Source: Mucilaginibacter sp. PAMB04168
Lineage (GTDB): Bacteria > Bacteroidota > Bacteroidia > Sphingobacteriales > Sphingobacteriaceae
Length of the DNA: 64,000 bases
Direction of reading: 5' to 3'
Assembly: GCF_039634365.2 (NCBI RefSeq)
Contig: NZ_CP155079.2
Location: forward strand, 3,906,001 to 3,970,000
Part shown: piece by piece, positions 34,518-44,463 of the stretch
Numbering within the stretch: the first letter of the stretch is position 1
Layout: every line of letters begins with the position of its first letter
Notes under the pieces: model-generated
Seen by the model: only the letters and a program-made list of their open reading frames with translations
The model's database searches: none
Told to the model about the DNA's origin: nothing
Program-made: the position numbers and the translations under genes

Positions 34518-35096
34518 CTACAACCCACTGTTGCTTCTGAACAGCTTGATAGCAATGGCCAGCAATATGATGCCAAAAGCTTTACGCAGTACGCCCAAGC
34601 CGGTTTTACCCAGCATTTTTTCCAGCAACTGCACGTTTTTCAATACCACATATACAATTATGGTATTTAGTGTAATGCCTACAATGATGTTAGCGGTAGC
34701 GTATTGAGATTTTAACGAAAGCAGCGTAGTCATGGTGCCGGCACCGGCAATAAGGGGGAATGCCAGCGGTACGATGGAAACGGTAGATGCTATGTGCTCG
34801 TCTTCCTTAAAAAAGGTAATGCCCAGTATCATCTCCATAGCGATAATAAAAATGACCAACGAACCGGCAATGGCAAAAGACGATATATCGAGCCCAATAA
34901 TTTTAAGCAGTTCCTCCCCTACGAACAGGAATACGATCATCAAAATTAATACTGTGAAAGAGGCCTTTTCAGATTCGATATGGCCTGCACGCTGGCGCAG
35001 ATCGATGATGATAGGGATAGCTCCCAGAATATCAATAATGGCAAACAGAATCATGGTTACAGATAGTATTTGCCGCGGATCGAACGTATTGAACAT
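34518..35096 (-). CDS. MarC family integral membrane protein
   Basis: A 192-residue MarC/UPF0056 protein with six membrane helices; the family signatures are MILFAIIDILGAIPIIIDL at the N-terminus and VSIVPLAFPLIAGAGTMTTLL in the middle. Function is unsettled; earlier links to multiple antibiotic resistance were not confirmed in E. coli. It lies 3 bp downstream of an MFS exporter gene, so both are in one transcript. Confidence 0.88.
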   Translation of the reverse strand: MFNTFDPRQILSVTMILFAIIDILGAIPIIIDLRQRAGHIESEKASFTVLILMIVFLFVGEELLKIIGLDISSFAIAGSLVIFIIAMEMILGITFFKEDEHIASTVSIVPLAFPLIAGAGTMTTLLSLKSQYATANIIVGITLNTIIVYVVLKNVQLLEKMLGKTGLGVLRKAFGIILLAIAIKLFRSNSGL

Positions 35097-35099
35097 GGA

Positions 35100-36341
35100 T
35101 TAGGTTGTTTGCTTCTCTTTTGCTTTTAAGCGAAAGGTAAGCAAAAAGCCCATCAAAATAAAAAATGCCGATAAAAAGAACACCGCGTGTATGGATACGG
35201 CTGTCATTAAACCGGCAGCAACAGGCCCCAGTGCTTGCCCTACCGAGGCATATGATTGATTTACACCCAGGATTTCGCCTTGCGTGTTATCGTCGCTTCG
35301 GTCGGCAATAATGGCGTTGAGCATGGGGTTACGCAAGCCGTTGAATAAACCGTATATAAACAAGCAGGCCGCAAACGGGATTAGAGCGTTTGTAAAGCCG
35401 GTAAAAAGCATAGCACCTAAACATACAGCAGTTGAAAGTAAAAGGATTACCGCCTTTGAAGAAATAACCCGCGTTATAAAAGGCACGGCCAATTGCATTA
35501 AAATGCCGGTTATGCCAAACCCCGCATACAACAAACCAATTTGTGTGGGCTTAATCTTAAGCTCATCAACCGAAAAGGTTTGAAAGCCGATGATCATTAT
35601 AAACTGCGCCATGGTTAGTAAAAACCCAACAAATACAGCAGTACCTACTACCGGTATCTTTAATGAAGTAATAAGCGATGCAAAAGAAAACTTGTGTTTT
35701 TGATGGTTTGTTTTAGATTGTTGGCTGCCAGTTGCCTTACCGCCATTGTTACCAGTGCTTGTCTCATGGCTCGTAGTTCCTTGCTCTATTCCAGGCTTGG
35801 TTTCTTTTAAAAAGAAAAACGTACAAAGTGCACCAACTAAAGCAATACCTGCTGCAAAAAAGAAGGGCACCTGCATGCCCAGCTTGCTTAACAAGCCCCC
35901 AAGAGCCGGCCCTAATACAAAGCCGAAACCGAATGCCGAACTCAGGATACCAAACTTTTTGGCCCGGTCTTCGGGTGTGGAGCGGTCTGATACCATGGCT
36001 TGGGCCACTGATATATTTCCACCTGTGATGCCGTCTAAAACACGTGCGGCAAACAGCATAATCAGATTTTGCGCCAATGCAAACATCAGGAAGGACAGAC
36101 ATGTACCTGCCAGGCTTATAGCTAGGAGTGGCTTACGGCCCCATTTATCTGAAAGTGCGCCTAATAGCGGCGTAGCAAAAAACTGGGCAACAGAAAATGA
36201 AGCGGTAAGAATACCGATGGTCTGTCCCGTTAAACCGAATTTCTTACCATAATCATATAATAAAGGCACAATGATGCCAAACCCCATAGAGTTGATTACA
36301 CATATAAAAACCAGTATCCATAAATTCTTATCTCCTTTCAT
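35100..36341 (-). CDS. MFS multidrug/tetracycline-type efflux transporter
   Basis: A 413-residue transporter with twelve helices and the MFS motif A GALSDKWGRKPLL between helices 2 and 3, plus the ARVLDGITGGNISVAQA segment typical of the DHA1/TetA branch. The central cytoplasmic loop (about residues 190-215) is polar and Ser/Thr/Gly/Lys-rich. Proton-coupled drug export is likely but the substrate is not known. Followed by marC after 3 bp. Confidence 0.88.
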   Translation of the reverse strand: MKGDKNLWILVFICVINSMGFGIIVPLLYDYGKKFGLTGQTIGILTASFSVAQFFATPLLGALSDKWGRKPLLAISLAGTCLSFLMFALAQNLIMLFAARVLDGITGGNISVAQAMVSDRSTPEDRAKKFGILSSAFGFGFVLGPALGGLLSKLGMQVPFFFAAGIALVGALCTFFFLKETKPGIEQGTTSHETSTGNNGGKATGSQQSKTNHQKHKFSFASLITSLKIPVVGTAVFVGFLLTMAQFIMIIGFQTFSVDELKIKPTQIGLLYAGFGITGILMQLAVPFITRVISSKAVILLLSTAVCLGAMLFTGFTNALIPFAACLFIYGLFNGLRNPMLNAIIADRSDDNTQGEILGVNQSYASVGQALGPVAAGLMTAVSIHAVFFLSAFFILMGFLLTFRLKAKEKQTT

Positions 36342-36388
36342 TCAGGCTGTGTAGTTGCTGGTACGGATAACAAAGGATTGAAAACAAA

Positions 36389-36417
36389 AAAGGTTCTGCA
36401 CGATATGCAGAACCTTT
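36389..36417 (-). terminator. Terminator of the first APC permease
   Basis: AAAGGTTCTGCA at 36389-36400 and TGCAGAACCTTT at 36406-36417 form a 12-bp perfect stem with a 5-nt loop. On the minus strand it is followed by TTTTTTGTTTT. Confidence 0.9.
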
Positions 36418-36437
36418 CTTTTATATACAATATTTGA

Positions 36438-37967
36438 TTAATCAACAAATTTAGGATTTGGCGGATCCAGTGGTGTTTTATCTGCCCCTAAACGTACTTT
36501 AGAGTGCTTAATACCATAACTAAAGTAAATAATAAAGCCTATAATTAACCATACAATTAAGCGTGCCCAATTCTCCCAGCCTTCACTGGCAATCATGAAT
36601 AAACAAACAATAGCGCCCAATGGGCATACTATGAAGTACAATGGCGTTTTGAAAGGACGATTAAGGTCAGGGTCGGTTGAACGCAGGATGAATATACCCA
36701 CACATACCAGTACGAATGCAAACAAGGTACCAATACTTACCATATCACCCACGATACTATCGGGCACAAAGCCTGCAAACAGCGATACAAAAACGAAAAA
36801 TAACCATTGTGATTTATAAGGTGTACGATGTTTAGGGTGCAGTTTAGAGAATACCGGAGGAACCAAACCATCAATACTCATGGTATAAAATACACGGGTT
36901 TGACCCATCAGCATCACTAAGATAACTGATGAAAAGCCTGCTAAAATAGCTACGGTTACCAGCTTAGCCAACCACTCGTAACCCGGCATATGATGACGGA
37001 TTGCATAAGAAACTGAAGCTTCGCTGCCCTGGGTTAAAAACTCTTTGTAAGAAGCTATACCAGTTAAAACGTGAGAGAACAATATGTACAAAGCAGTACA
37101 AATAACCAGCGATACAAGAATACCCAAAGGCATATCTTTTTGTGGATTTTTAGCTTCCTGAGCGGCTGTAGATACGGCATCGAAGCCAATGAAAGCAAAG
37201 AACACAATACTAGCGCCACGTAGTACCCCAAACCAACCATGGTTACCTGTGGTTGCATAATCGTGCAATACACCAGTGCTTAGTTTTACAGTACCGGCAT
37301 CAGCAGGTATCATGTACGGAGTGTGATTTAACGGGTTTATAAATTGCCAGCCAAAACCGATAATCAGCAACACAATAGCCACTTTAACCATTACAATGAT
37401 GTTATTCACTACTGCAGATTCTGCAGTACCGCGGATAAGCAGCATGGTTAGCAAAAATATGATCAGGATAGCCGGTAAATTAACGATACCATGCACACCT
37501 CCTGCCGACTGAAATGGCGAGTGGCTCCATTCATACGGTATAGAGGTACCAAAAAACGTCATGAGCAAATCATTGAGATACTGCGACCAACCAATGGCTA
37601 CAGTAGCTGCACCTAAGGCATATTCAAGCACTAAGTCCCAGCCAATAATCCAGGCAATAAATTCGCCCATGGTGGCATAAGAGTAAGTGTAGGCGCTGCC
37701 TGCAATAGGAATCATACTGGCAAACTCAGCATAGCATAAACCAGCCAGTGCGCAACCAATAGCAGCAATGATGAACGAAATGGTTACGGCCGGACCGGCA
37801 TTACCACCTGCCGCAGCAGCTGTACGCACAAACAAACCTGCACCAATAATTGCACCTATACCCAAGGCAATCAACGCCGTTGGGCCTAAAGTGCGCTTTA
37901 AGCTCTTATCCGATTCAGCTGATGCAGCCAGCAACGACTGAATGGACTTTTTAATAAATAAACTCAT
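36438..37967 (-). CDS. APC family amino acid permease (cationic amino acid transporter-like)
   Basis: A 509-residue transporter with about twelve to fourteen helices. Helix 1 holds the APC signature GIGAIIGAGLFVRTAAAAGG, and the segment GASIVFFAFIGFDAVSTAAQEAKNPQKDMP is the conserved helix-6/7 region of the CAT/YfnA type. Likely imports amino acids with protons; the specific substrate is not evident. Own TACGTTTG -7 box 38 bp upstream and a strong terminator. Confidence 0.9.
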   Translation of the reverse strand: MSLFIKKSIQSLLAASAESDKSLKRTLGPTALIALGIGAIIGAGLFVRTAAAAGGNAGPAVTISFIIAAIGCALAGLCYAEFASMIPIAGSAYTYSYATMGEFIAWIIGWDLVLEYALGAATVAIGWSQYLNDLLMTFFGTSIPYEWSHSPFQSAGGVHGIVNLPAILIIFLLTMLLIRGTAESAVVNNIIVMVKVAIVLLIIGFGWQFINPLNHTPYMIPADAGTVKLSTGVLHDYATTGNHGWFGVLRGASIVFFAFIGFDAVSTAAQEAKNPQKDMPLGILVSLVICTALYILFSHVLTGIASYKEFLTQGSEASVSYAIRHHMPGYEWLAKLVTVAILAGFSSVILVMLMGQTRVFYTMSIDGLVPPVFSKLHPKHRTPYKSQWLFFVFVSLFAGFVPDSIVGDMVSIGTLFAFVLVCVGIFILRSTDPDLNRPFKTPLYFIVCPLGAIVCLFMIASEGWENWARLIVWLIIGFIIYFSYGIKHSKVRLGADKTPLDPPNPKFVD

Positions 37968-38246
37968 GTTCTTTGATCAGTTGTATAGATTTAATCATGT
38001 TTCCCCAAACGTACTTATTTTTATTGAAAAGATAAAACACCGCTTGTAACATTAAAATGATGATAATGTAACCTTTAATTCATGTTCAAATTCATGAAGT
38101 TAACTATTTTCAATAGCACAGGCGTCGCTATAAAACCGCCCAAGCGTTTTAGATAATTTAACTAAATGTGCTTTACAGTATCCATAATTCTGGCGTTTCT
38201 GTGCATAAAAATGATGTCTGCCAGCAATCCTACATAACTAATTACC
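37968..38246. other. Intergenic region upstream of the APC permease
   Basis: About 280 bp without a gene, AT-rich. It holds the permease promoter near 38006 and, at its distal end, the hppA terminator. I see no other structure. Confidence 0.5.
38006..38013 (-). promoter_or_regulatory. -7 element of the first APC permease
   Basis: Complement reads TACGTTTG, an exact TAnnTTTG match, 38 bp upstream of the ATG. Confidence 0.6.
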
Positions 38247-38276
38247 AAAAAAGGGATGCTTTCGCATCCCTTTTTT
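38247..38276 (-). terminator. Terminator of hppA
   Basis: AAAAAAGGGATGC and GCATCCCTTTTTT form a 13-bp stem with a TTTC loop, 2 bp after the hppA stop codon. Confidence 0.93.
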
Positions 38277-38278
38277 CT

Positions 38279-40516
38279 TCAGGCCTTTTTATCAGCCTTT
38301 AAAACATGTATGGTTTGTGACTGCATTCGTAATTCTTTCTGTATATGCTTATTGGAATTTACCTCCTGGTTTAAATGCGGGGCTATAACCAGCGACACGA
38401 TAGACATCAGCTTGATCAGGATATTCATAGACGGCCCTGATGTATCTTTAAACGGATCGCCAACTGTGTCACCTGTTACTGATGCCTTGTGCGGGTCAGA
38501 CTTTTTGTAATACATTTCGCCATTAATTTCTACACCTTTCTCGAACGACTTTTTGGCATTGTCCCACGCACCGCCGGCATTGCTTTGGAATATGCCCATC
38601 AGCACACCCGATACAGTCACACCGGCCAGCAGACCGCCCAATACTTCCGGCCCGAAAGCGAAGCCGATGATAATAGGTGTAATCAGCGCGATAAGGCCAG
38701 GCGCTATCATCTCACGAATGGAAGCCTTGGTTGATATAGCTACGCATTTTTCGTATTCAGGCTTAGCCTTGTACTCCATTATACCAGGTATTTCTCTAAA
38801 CTGCCGGCGCACCTCCTCTACCATGGCCATAGCTGCCCGGCCAACAGCCGATATACACAGCGCCGAAAAGATAAACGGTATCATGCCGCCTACAAACAAA
38901 CCGGCCAGCACATTTGCCTTGTAAATGTCTATATGCTCAATACCTGCCACGCCTACAAAGGCCGCAAACAAGGCCAGCGAGGTTAACGCCGCTGATGCTA
39001 TGGCAAAACCTTTGCCGGTTGCAGCAGTAGTATTACCCACAGCATCCAGATTATCGGTACGGTGACGAACTTCCTCGGGCAGTTGGTTCATTTCGGCAAT
39101 ACCACCGGCGTTGTCGGCAATTGGCCCAAAAGCATCAATAGCCAACTGCATGGCCGTAGTAGCCATCATACCAGCAGCAGCAATAGCTACGCCATACAGT
39201 CCGGCAAAATGGTATGACCCAAATATGCCAGCGGCTAATACCAGGATAGGTAATACAGTCGACTCCATACCCACAGCTAAACCTGCAATAATATTGGTAG
39301 CATGCCCGGTTGACGATTGCCTGATGATGCTCAACACCGGCCGCTTGCCCATGGCCGTGTAGTACTCGGTAATGATAGACATTAATGTGCCTACTACTAG
39401 GCCAACAAGGATAGATAGAAACACGCCGTTTTTGGTAAACAGTAAGGCCCCGGCTTTAGTTACATTAGGACTAACCTCATCACGTACTAAGTGAAATGTT
39501 TCGTTAGGCAACATCCATTGCACTAAAAAGTAGGTAGCAATAGCCGTTAATAAAATAGACGACCAGTTGCCGATATTTAAAGCTTTTTGTACGCTGTCGG
39601 TCTCGCTGTTAATGCGTACAAACGAGGCACTCACAATCGAAAAAAGTAAACCTAAACCAGCTATTACCATAGGTAAAAGCACAGGCGCAATACCGCCAAA
39701 GTTATCGTGTGATACAATTTCGCGCCCTAAAACCATGGTAGCCAAAATGGTGGCTACGTATGAGCCGAATAAATCGGCACCCATACCGGCCACGTCTCCT
39801 ACGTTATCGCCTACGTTATCGGCAATGGTAGCGGGGTTGCGTACGTCATCTTCCGGAATACCGGCTTCTACCTTACCCACCAAATCGGCACCAACATCGG
39901 CAGCCTTGGTATAAATGCCGCCGCCTACCCGGGCAAACAGCGCAATAGACTCTGCCCCTAACGAAAAACCGGCCAGCACTTCCAGTGCCTTTGACATGGC
40001 CTCGCCGTTAACGTTACCGCCTGTTTTAAGCACGTAAATGTGGTAGAATAAAATAAACAACGCGCCTAGTCCCATAACCGCTAAACCGGCAACGCCAAGG
40101 CCCATCACGGTGCCGCCGGTAAACGATACTTTTAAGGCTTTTGCCAAGCTGGTTTTAGCAGCCTCGGTGGTACGCACGTTTGCTTTAGTGGCAATGCGCA
40201 TTCCTAAATAACCGGCAAAAGCCGACAAGAATGCGCCAATTAAGAAAGAAACGGCAATCACCGGACTTGAGTTTTCGACCGCGTTGCCCGACCACGCCAA
40301 TAGCACTATGGCTATTACAGCAAAATAGCTCAGCACTTTCCACTCGGCACGCAAAAACGCCATTGCCCCATCAGCAATGTAGCCGGCCAGCTGATTCATG
40401 CCTGCATCGCCGGCTGGTTGCTTGGTTACCCAGGCCGATTTTACCGCCATTGCTACCAGGCCAACGAGGCCCATAGCCGGAATAAGGTAAATTAAATTGT
40501 GGTACAAAAAATCCAT
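38279..40516 (-). CDS. hppA: Membrane-bound ion-translocating pyrophosphatase
   Basis: A 745-residue protein with about sixteen helices that couples pyrophosphate hydrolysis to H+ or Na+ pumping. Active-site motifs are [41 protein letters not shown] and the later [26 protein letters not shown] has Ala where K+-independent enzymes carry Lys, so it should be K+-dependent. Na+ versus H+ specificity needs alignment of the helix-6 region. The last 25 or so residues form a hydrophilic tail. Upstream 471 bp are gene-free. Confidence 0.95.
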   Translation of the reverse strand: MDFLYHNLIYLIPAMGLVGLVAMAVKSAWVTKQPAGDAGMNQLAGYIADGAMAFLRAEWKVLSYFAVIAIVLLAWSGNAVENSSPVIAVSFLIGAFLSAFAGYLGMRIATKANVRTTEAAKTSLAKALKVSFTGGTVMGLGVAGLAVMGLGALFILFYHIYVLKTGGNVNGEAMSKALEVLAGFSLGAESIALFARVGGGIYTKAADVGADLVGKVEAGIPEDDVRNPATIADNVGDNVGDVAGMGADLFGSYVATILATMVLGREIVSHDNFGGIAPVLLPMVIAGLGLLFSIVSASFVRINSETDSVQKALNIGNWSSILLTAIATYFLVQWMLPNETFHLVRDEVSPNVTKAGALLFTKNGVFLSILVGLVVGTLMSIITEYYTAMGKRPVLSIIRQSSTGHATNIIAGLAVGMESTVLPILVLAAGIFGSYHFAGLYGVAIAAAGMMATTAMQLAIDAFGPIADNAGGIAEMNQLPEEVRHRTDNLDAVGNTTAATGKGFAIASAALTSLALFAAFVGVAGIEHIDIYKANVLAGLFVGGMIPFIFSALCISAVGRAAMAMVEEVRRQFREIPGIMEYKAKPEYEKCVAISTKASIREMIAPGLIALITPIIIGFAFGPEVLGGLLAGVTVSGVLMGIFQSNAGGAWDNAKKSFEKGVEINGEMYYKKSDPHKASVTGDTVGDPFKDTSGPSMNILIKLMSIVSLVIAPHLNQEVNSNKHIQKELRMQSQTIHVLKADKKA

Positions 40517-40987
40517 AATAAGTAAATTGGTTTATAAAAGATTGGTATTAACGAATGTGCGAAAAAATAATTGAATATTGCAAGTCGACGGCTTGACTTT
40601 CAGGTATTTATTATAAAATATCCACATTCAAAATGCCCGTGTTGCAGCTTTACAAAAGCCTTAATCTTCGTTGATTGTATATATATACCGCTAAAGCTTA
40701 TAAGCAGGCTGGATAATTCAGGCTTTGTTTCGATTCCCTCTATACGGGAGTTCCCCGGGTCCGAGTCATCCGCGTATAGACCTGCAGGTTTTATCTAAAG
40801 GCTGGTAGCGGCTATCAACCCTAACGCATAAACTTGCCTGCAGCATAACCATACAGCAACGAGTGCGGCGTGGCTCATTAAGGGTATGCACGGTTAACTG
40901 ACGCTAAGCGCCAACGCCATTTTTTTGTTACCCATTCAAAATGCAAACATTTTTAAATAGCTTAGGGCTTTTAAGCTGTAACCATTA
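40517..40987. other. 471-bp gene-free divergent region with unusual hairpin
   Basis: Lies between the divergent hppA and APC permease genes. Contains TCTATACG (40739-40746) and CGTATAGA (40773-40780), exact inverse complements flanking a GC-rich loop with CCCCGGG, and, further right, a GC-rich stretch ending in ACGCCATTTTTTT at about 40915-40927. No credible open frame. A structured RNA or leader is possible; I could not match it to a known RNA family by eye. Confidence 0.4.
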
Positions 40988-42436
40988 ATGGAACAAACCT
41001 CTACGCAACCTAAACTTAAAAGTGAACTTGGCCTTTTAGATGGCACTATGCTGGTAGCCGGCTCTATGATCGGGTCGGGTATTTTTATTGTAAGCGCCGA
41101 TATTATTCGCAACGTAGGGTCGGCCGGCTGGCTGATTGCCGTTTGGGTAATTACCGGTTTTATGACCTTAACCGCAGCTGTAAGCTATGGCGAGCTAAGC
41201 GCCATGTTCCCTAAAGCGGGCGGCCAGTATGTTTACCTTAAAGAAGCTTATAATAAACTCATCGCCTTTTTATACGGCTGGAGCTTTTTTGCAGTAATAC
41301 AAACAGGTACCATTGCTGCGGTAGGTGTAGCATTTTCTAAGTTTGCAGCTTACCTGATACCTGCGGTTAGTGAAGCCAATATTTTGCTTAGCCTCCCCCT
41401 CGGTAGCTTTACTTTTACGCTAAGTGCCGCTCAATTAGTTTCCATCGTAATTATCATATTGCTTACTTACATTAACACCAAGGGCGTTAAAGGCGGCAAA
41501 TTGATAACCACAACATTCACACTAACCAAACTATTAAGTTTATTTGGCCTCATTATTTTCGGTTTTATTGCCTTTAAAGCTGATGTATGGCAAACCAACT
41601 GGACACACGCATGGGACATGCACAAATTAAATCCCAACGGCAGCACTTCTAATTACATAATTGGCGCTGCATTGGGGGCGATAGCCACAGCAATGGTGGG
41701 CTCGATTTTTAGCAGTGATGCATGGAATAATGTAACCTTCATTGCCGGAGAAATGAAGAATCCCCAGCGCAATATTGGCCTGAGCTTGTTTTTAGGCACC
41801 ATGATCGTCACGCTGATTTATGTTTCGGCTAACGTTATGTATACCGCCGTTTTACCTTTACAAGAAATTGCAACCGCCGAAAGAGACCGCGTAGCCGTTG
41901 CTGCATCTACCGTTATTTTTGGCAACGTGGGTACTGTTATTATTGCTATTATGATTATGATCTCAACTTTCGGCTGTAATAACGGATTGATATTAGCCGG
42001 CGCGAGGGTTTATTACACAATGGCAAAGGATGGCCTGTTTTTTAAAAAAACCGGCACTTTAAATAAGAACGCGGTTCCTGAATTTGGCTTATGGATACAA
42101 TGCCTGGTAGCTTGCATACTTTGCTTAAGCGGCCGTTATGGGGATTTACTAGATATGATCTCGTTTGTGGTAGTTGTATTTTATGTGTTAACAATAATTG
42201 GCATATACATACTAAGGGCAAAACGTCCAGATGCACCCCGGCCTTATAAAGCTTTTGGATATCCCGTGCTTCCAGCTATTTATATACTAATGGGGCTTGC
42301 CTTTTGCGTATTATTACTGATTTATAAAAGGGAATATACACTTTATGGCCTGTTTATTGTATTGATTGGCATCCCTATATATTATATATCGCAACGCAAC
42401 GTAAAGCATGAGGATACCATACTTTCTGATAGTTAG
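40988..42436 (+). CDS. APC superfamily amino acid permease (LAT/SteT-like)
   Basis: A 482-residue transporter with twelve helices. Helix 1 holds VAGSMIGSGIFIVSADI and helix 2 the GELSAMFPKAGGQYVYLKEAY segment, both typical of L-type amino acid transporters such as SteT. Likely an amino acid exchanger. Its 3' end overlaps the start of the PBP4 gene by 29 bp in another frame, so the two are co-transcribed, which could serve uptake of wall-derived amino acids; that is speculative. Confidence 0.9.
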   Translation: MEQTSTQPKLKSELGLLDGTMLVAGSMIGSGIFIVSADIIRNVGSAGWLIAVWVITGFMTLTAAVSYGELSAMFPKAGGQYVYLKEAYNKLIAFLYGWSFFAVIQTGTIAAVGVAFSKFAAYLIPAVSEANILLSLPLGSFTFTLSAAQLVSIVIIILLTYINTKGVKGGKLITTTFTLTKLLSLFGLIIFGFIAFKADVWQTNWTHAWDMHKLNPNGSTSNYIIGAALGAIATAMVGSIFSSDAWNNVTFIAGEMKNPQRNIGLSLFLGTMIVTLIYVSANVMYTAVLPLQEIATAERDRVAVAASTVIFGNVGTVIIAIMIMISTFGCNNGLILAGARVYYTMAKDGLFFKKTGTLNKNAVPEFGLWIQCLVACILCLSGRYGDLLDMISFVVVVFYVLTIIGIYILRAKRPDAPRPYKAFGYPVLPAIYILMGLAFCVLLLIYKREYTLYGLFIVLIGIPIYYISQRNVKHEDTILSDS

Positions 42437-43823
42437 TTTTTTATTTGTTAATACTTATACCCAAGGGCAAACCACTTTACAAAAAAGCCTGCAAACGGCT
42501 TTTAATCGCTTACAACAAGACAGCCAGTGCCAGTATGCCTCCATCTCGTTAACCGTGCTCGATGCGGCAACAGGTCAACAGGTTTTTGCCGTAAATCCTA
42601 AAATGGGTTTGGCACCGGCTTCTACGTTAAAAACGGCCACCTCAATAACTGCATTTAACCTACTGGGTGCCGATTACCAGTTTCAAACCCAATTTGGTTA
42701 CACCGGCGCTATAGATGCTGCCGGCACGCTAAATGGTGACTTGATCATGAAAGGTAGCGGCGACCCTACCCTGGGCAGCTGGCGCTGGCCTAACACGCAG
42801 GAGGGCCACGTTTTGGCCGAACTGGTTAACAGCCTTAAACAAGCCGGCATTAAACAGATCAATGGCCGCATTATAGGTGATGATTCCCTTTTTGATACCC
42901 AGTCTGTACCCGATGGCTGGATATGGCAGGATTTGGGCAATTACTACGGCGCTGGTCCATCGGCCTTATGCTGGCGCGAAAACACTTTTGATATTAAATA
43001 TGAAACGGGTGTGGTGGGCAGTCCGGTAAAAATATTGCGCACTGTACCGGCCATGCCTTATTTTGATTTTAAGAGCGAGGTTGCCACCTCTGGCCCAGGT
43101 TCGGGCGATCACTCTTACGCTTACTTGCCGGTTGGTAACAAATCGATGTACATACGGGGCGCATACGCTATAGACAAGGCCAAAAAGAGCATCACCGTTG
43201 CCCTGCCCGACCCTGCTTACGACGCCGCATGGCGCTTAACTGATACGCTGAAACGCATAGGTATTACGGTAAGCCGCGAGCCGGAATCGGTAATTACACT
43301 CAACACAAAAGCAGAACAAGCTCCTGCAATTAGCACTAAGCTGGCTACCTTAACGTCACCGCAACTTAGCCAGATTGTATATTGGCTCAATAAAGAAAGC
43401 ATTAACCTGTATGCAGAGCAGTTACTTAAGACCATGGCGCTCAAAGCAGGCAAAAAAGTATCAACCAATGCCGGTGTACAAACGTTGCAAAACTTTTGGA
43501 AAGCACGTGGCATTGATGCCAACTCCATGAATATTTATGATGGCAGCGGCCTGTCGCCCGGCAACCGCATAACCACCCATACGCTGGCCAGCATTTTACA
43601 ATCAGCAGTGGCGCAACCCTGGTTCAGCGCTTTTTATGATAGTTTGCCCTTGTACAACGGCATGCACATGAAAAGCGGCACTATAGCCGACGTGGTGGCC
43701 TACGCAGGTTACCAAGATCATAACGGCCGCCGTTTGTGTTTTTCGGCTATCATTAACAATTACAATGGCTCAACCAGCACCGTAAGGCAAAAGCTGTTTA
43801 AGGTTTTGGACGAGTTGAAGTAA
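42408..43823 (+). CDS. dacB: D-alanyl-D-alanine carboxypeptidase/endopeptidase (PBP4 family)
   Basis: A 471-residue class C penicillin-binding protein with a signal peptide (IPYFLIVSFLFVNTYTQG). The three active-site motifs are visible: S-T-L-K in APASTLKTAT near residue 68, S-I-N in KESINLYAEQLLK, and K-S-G in MHMKSGTIADVV. The region between SxxK and SxN is long, as in PBP4. It removes terminal D-Ala or cuts cross-links in the periplasm. Starts 29 bp inside the permease gene. Confidence 0.92.
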   Translation: MRIPYFLIVSFLFVNTYTQGQTTLQKSLQTAFNRLQQDSQCQYASISLTVLDAATGQQVFAVNPKMGLAPASTLKTATSITAFNLLGADYQFQTQFGYTGAIDAAGTLNGDLIMKGSGDPTLGSWRWPNTQEGHVLAELVNSLKQAGIKQINGRIIGDDSLFDTQSVPDGWIWQDLGNYYGAGPSALCWRENTFDIKYETGVVGSPVKILRTVPAMPYFDFKSEVATSGPGSGDHSYAYLPVGNKSMYIRGAYAIDKAKKSITVALPDPAYDAAWRLTDTLKRIGITVSREPESVITLNTKAEQAPAISTKLATLTSPQLSQIVYWLNKESINLYAEQLLKTMALKAGKKVSTNAGVQTLQNFWKARGIDANSMNIYDGSGLSPGNRITTHTLASILQSAVAQPWFSAFYDSLPLYNGMHMKSGTIADVVAYAGYQDHNGRRLCFSAIINNYNGSTSTVRQKLFKVLDELK

Positions 43824-43831
43824 GTTATGAT

Positions 43832-43864
43832 AAGGTGTTGGTTTCAGGACCAAGACATCTTTTC
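43832..43864. terminator. Hairpin between convergent dacB and TRIC genes
   Basis: AAGGTGTTGGT and ACCAAGACATCTT pair imperfectly around TTCAGG, followed by a short T run. Likely a bidirectional terminator. Confidence 0.5.
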
Positions 43865-44463
43865 TACCTTACCGGCAGCTTCAAATCATACCTAACGGCC
43901 AATATACGTATGCTACAAATTATAGCTATGGCTATTACTTTAGCCCAATTGGGATCCATAAACGGTATGAGGGCAAAGTAAACGACGACGCCAACAATGC
44001 AGGCCGTGGCATAAATTTCTTTGCGGAATATGAGCGGGATGTTATTAAGCAGAATATCCCTCAGTACACCGCCAAAGCACCCGGTAATAGTGCCCAGTAT
44101 GACACATATACCAGGTTTCAGGCCGGCATCTATACCTTTTTGCAAGCCAATTAAGGTAAATAATCCCAAACCCAAGGCGTCAAAAACAAACAGCGTAACC
44201 TTAAAGTTCTTGATATTCCTTTTGAATAGGATGGCCACAACGGCAGTCACGGTTATGAGGATTGGACCATTCAAATTGCGCATCCAGCTTACAGGTGTAT
44301 AGCCAATAAGCACATCGCGTATGGTACCGCCGCCAATAGCGGTTATAAAAGCTATTACAATTACCCCAAAGGCATCCAGCCGCTTTTGCATGGCCGAGAA
44401 AGCGCCCGATATGGTGAAGGCTATAGTACCCAGTAGCTCTATAACGGAGGTTACGCTCAACAT
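43864..44463 (-). CDS. TRIC-type cation channel (UPF0126) protein
   Basis: A 199-residue membrane protein with two tandem UPF0126 repeats: SVIELLGTIAFTISGAFSAM with ITAIGGGTIRDVLIG in the first, and FTLIGLQKGID with GGVLRDILLNNIPLIFRKEIYA in the second. Prokaryotic TRIC proteins form trimeric K+ channels. ATG at 44463 shares bases with the stop of the upstream gene (TAATG); 24 further codons upstream in frame lie inside that gene and are not used. Confidence 0.9.
   Translation of the reverse strand: MLSVTSVIELLGTIAFTISGAFSAMQKRLDAFGVIVIAFITAIGGGTIRDVLIGYTPVSWMRNLNGPILITVTAVVAILFKRNIKNFKVTLFVFDALGLGLFTLIGLQKGIDAGLKPGICVILGTITGCFGGVLRDILLNNIPLIFRKEIYATACIVGVVVYFALIPFMDPNWAKVIAIAIICSIRILAVRYDLKLPVR

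Noticed and set aside
34419..34670. Open frame between the small membrane protein and marC
   Set aside because: Most of it is antisense to the 3' end of marC, and the sequence has no family features.
40720..40790. tRNA-like TTCGATTCC and GGGTCCGAGTC segments
   Set aside because: No cloverleaf with acceptor, D and anticodon arms can be drawn around them.
40571..40798. 75-codon plus-strand open frame in the hppA/permease gap
   Set aside because: Composition is not protein-like, it spans the inverted repeat, and it has no recognisable motif or promoter.
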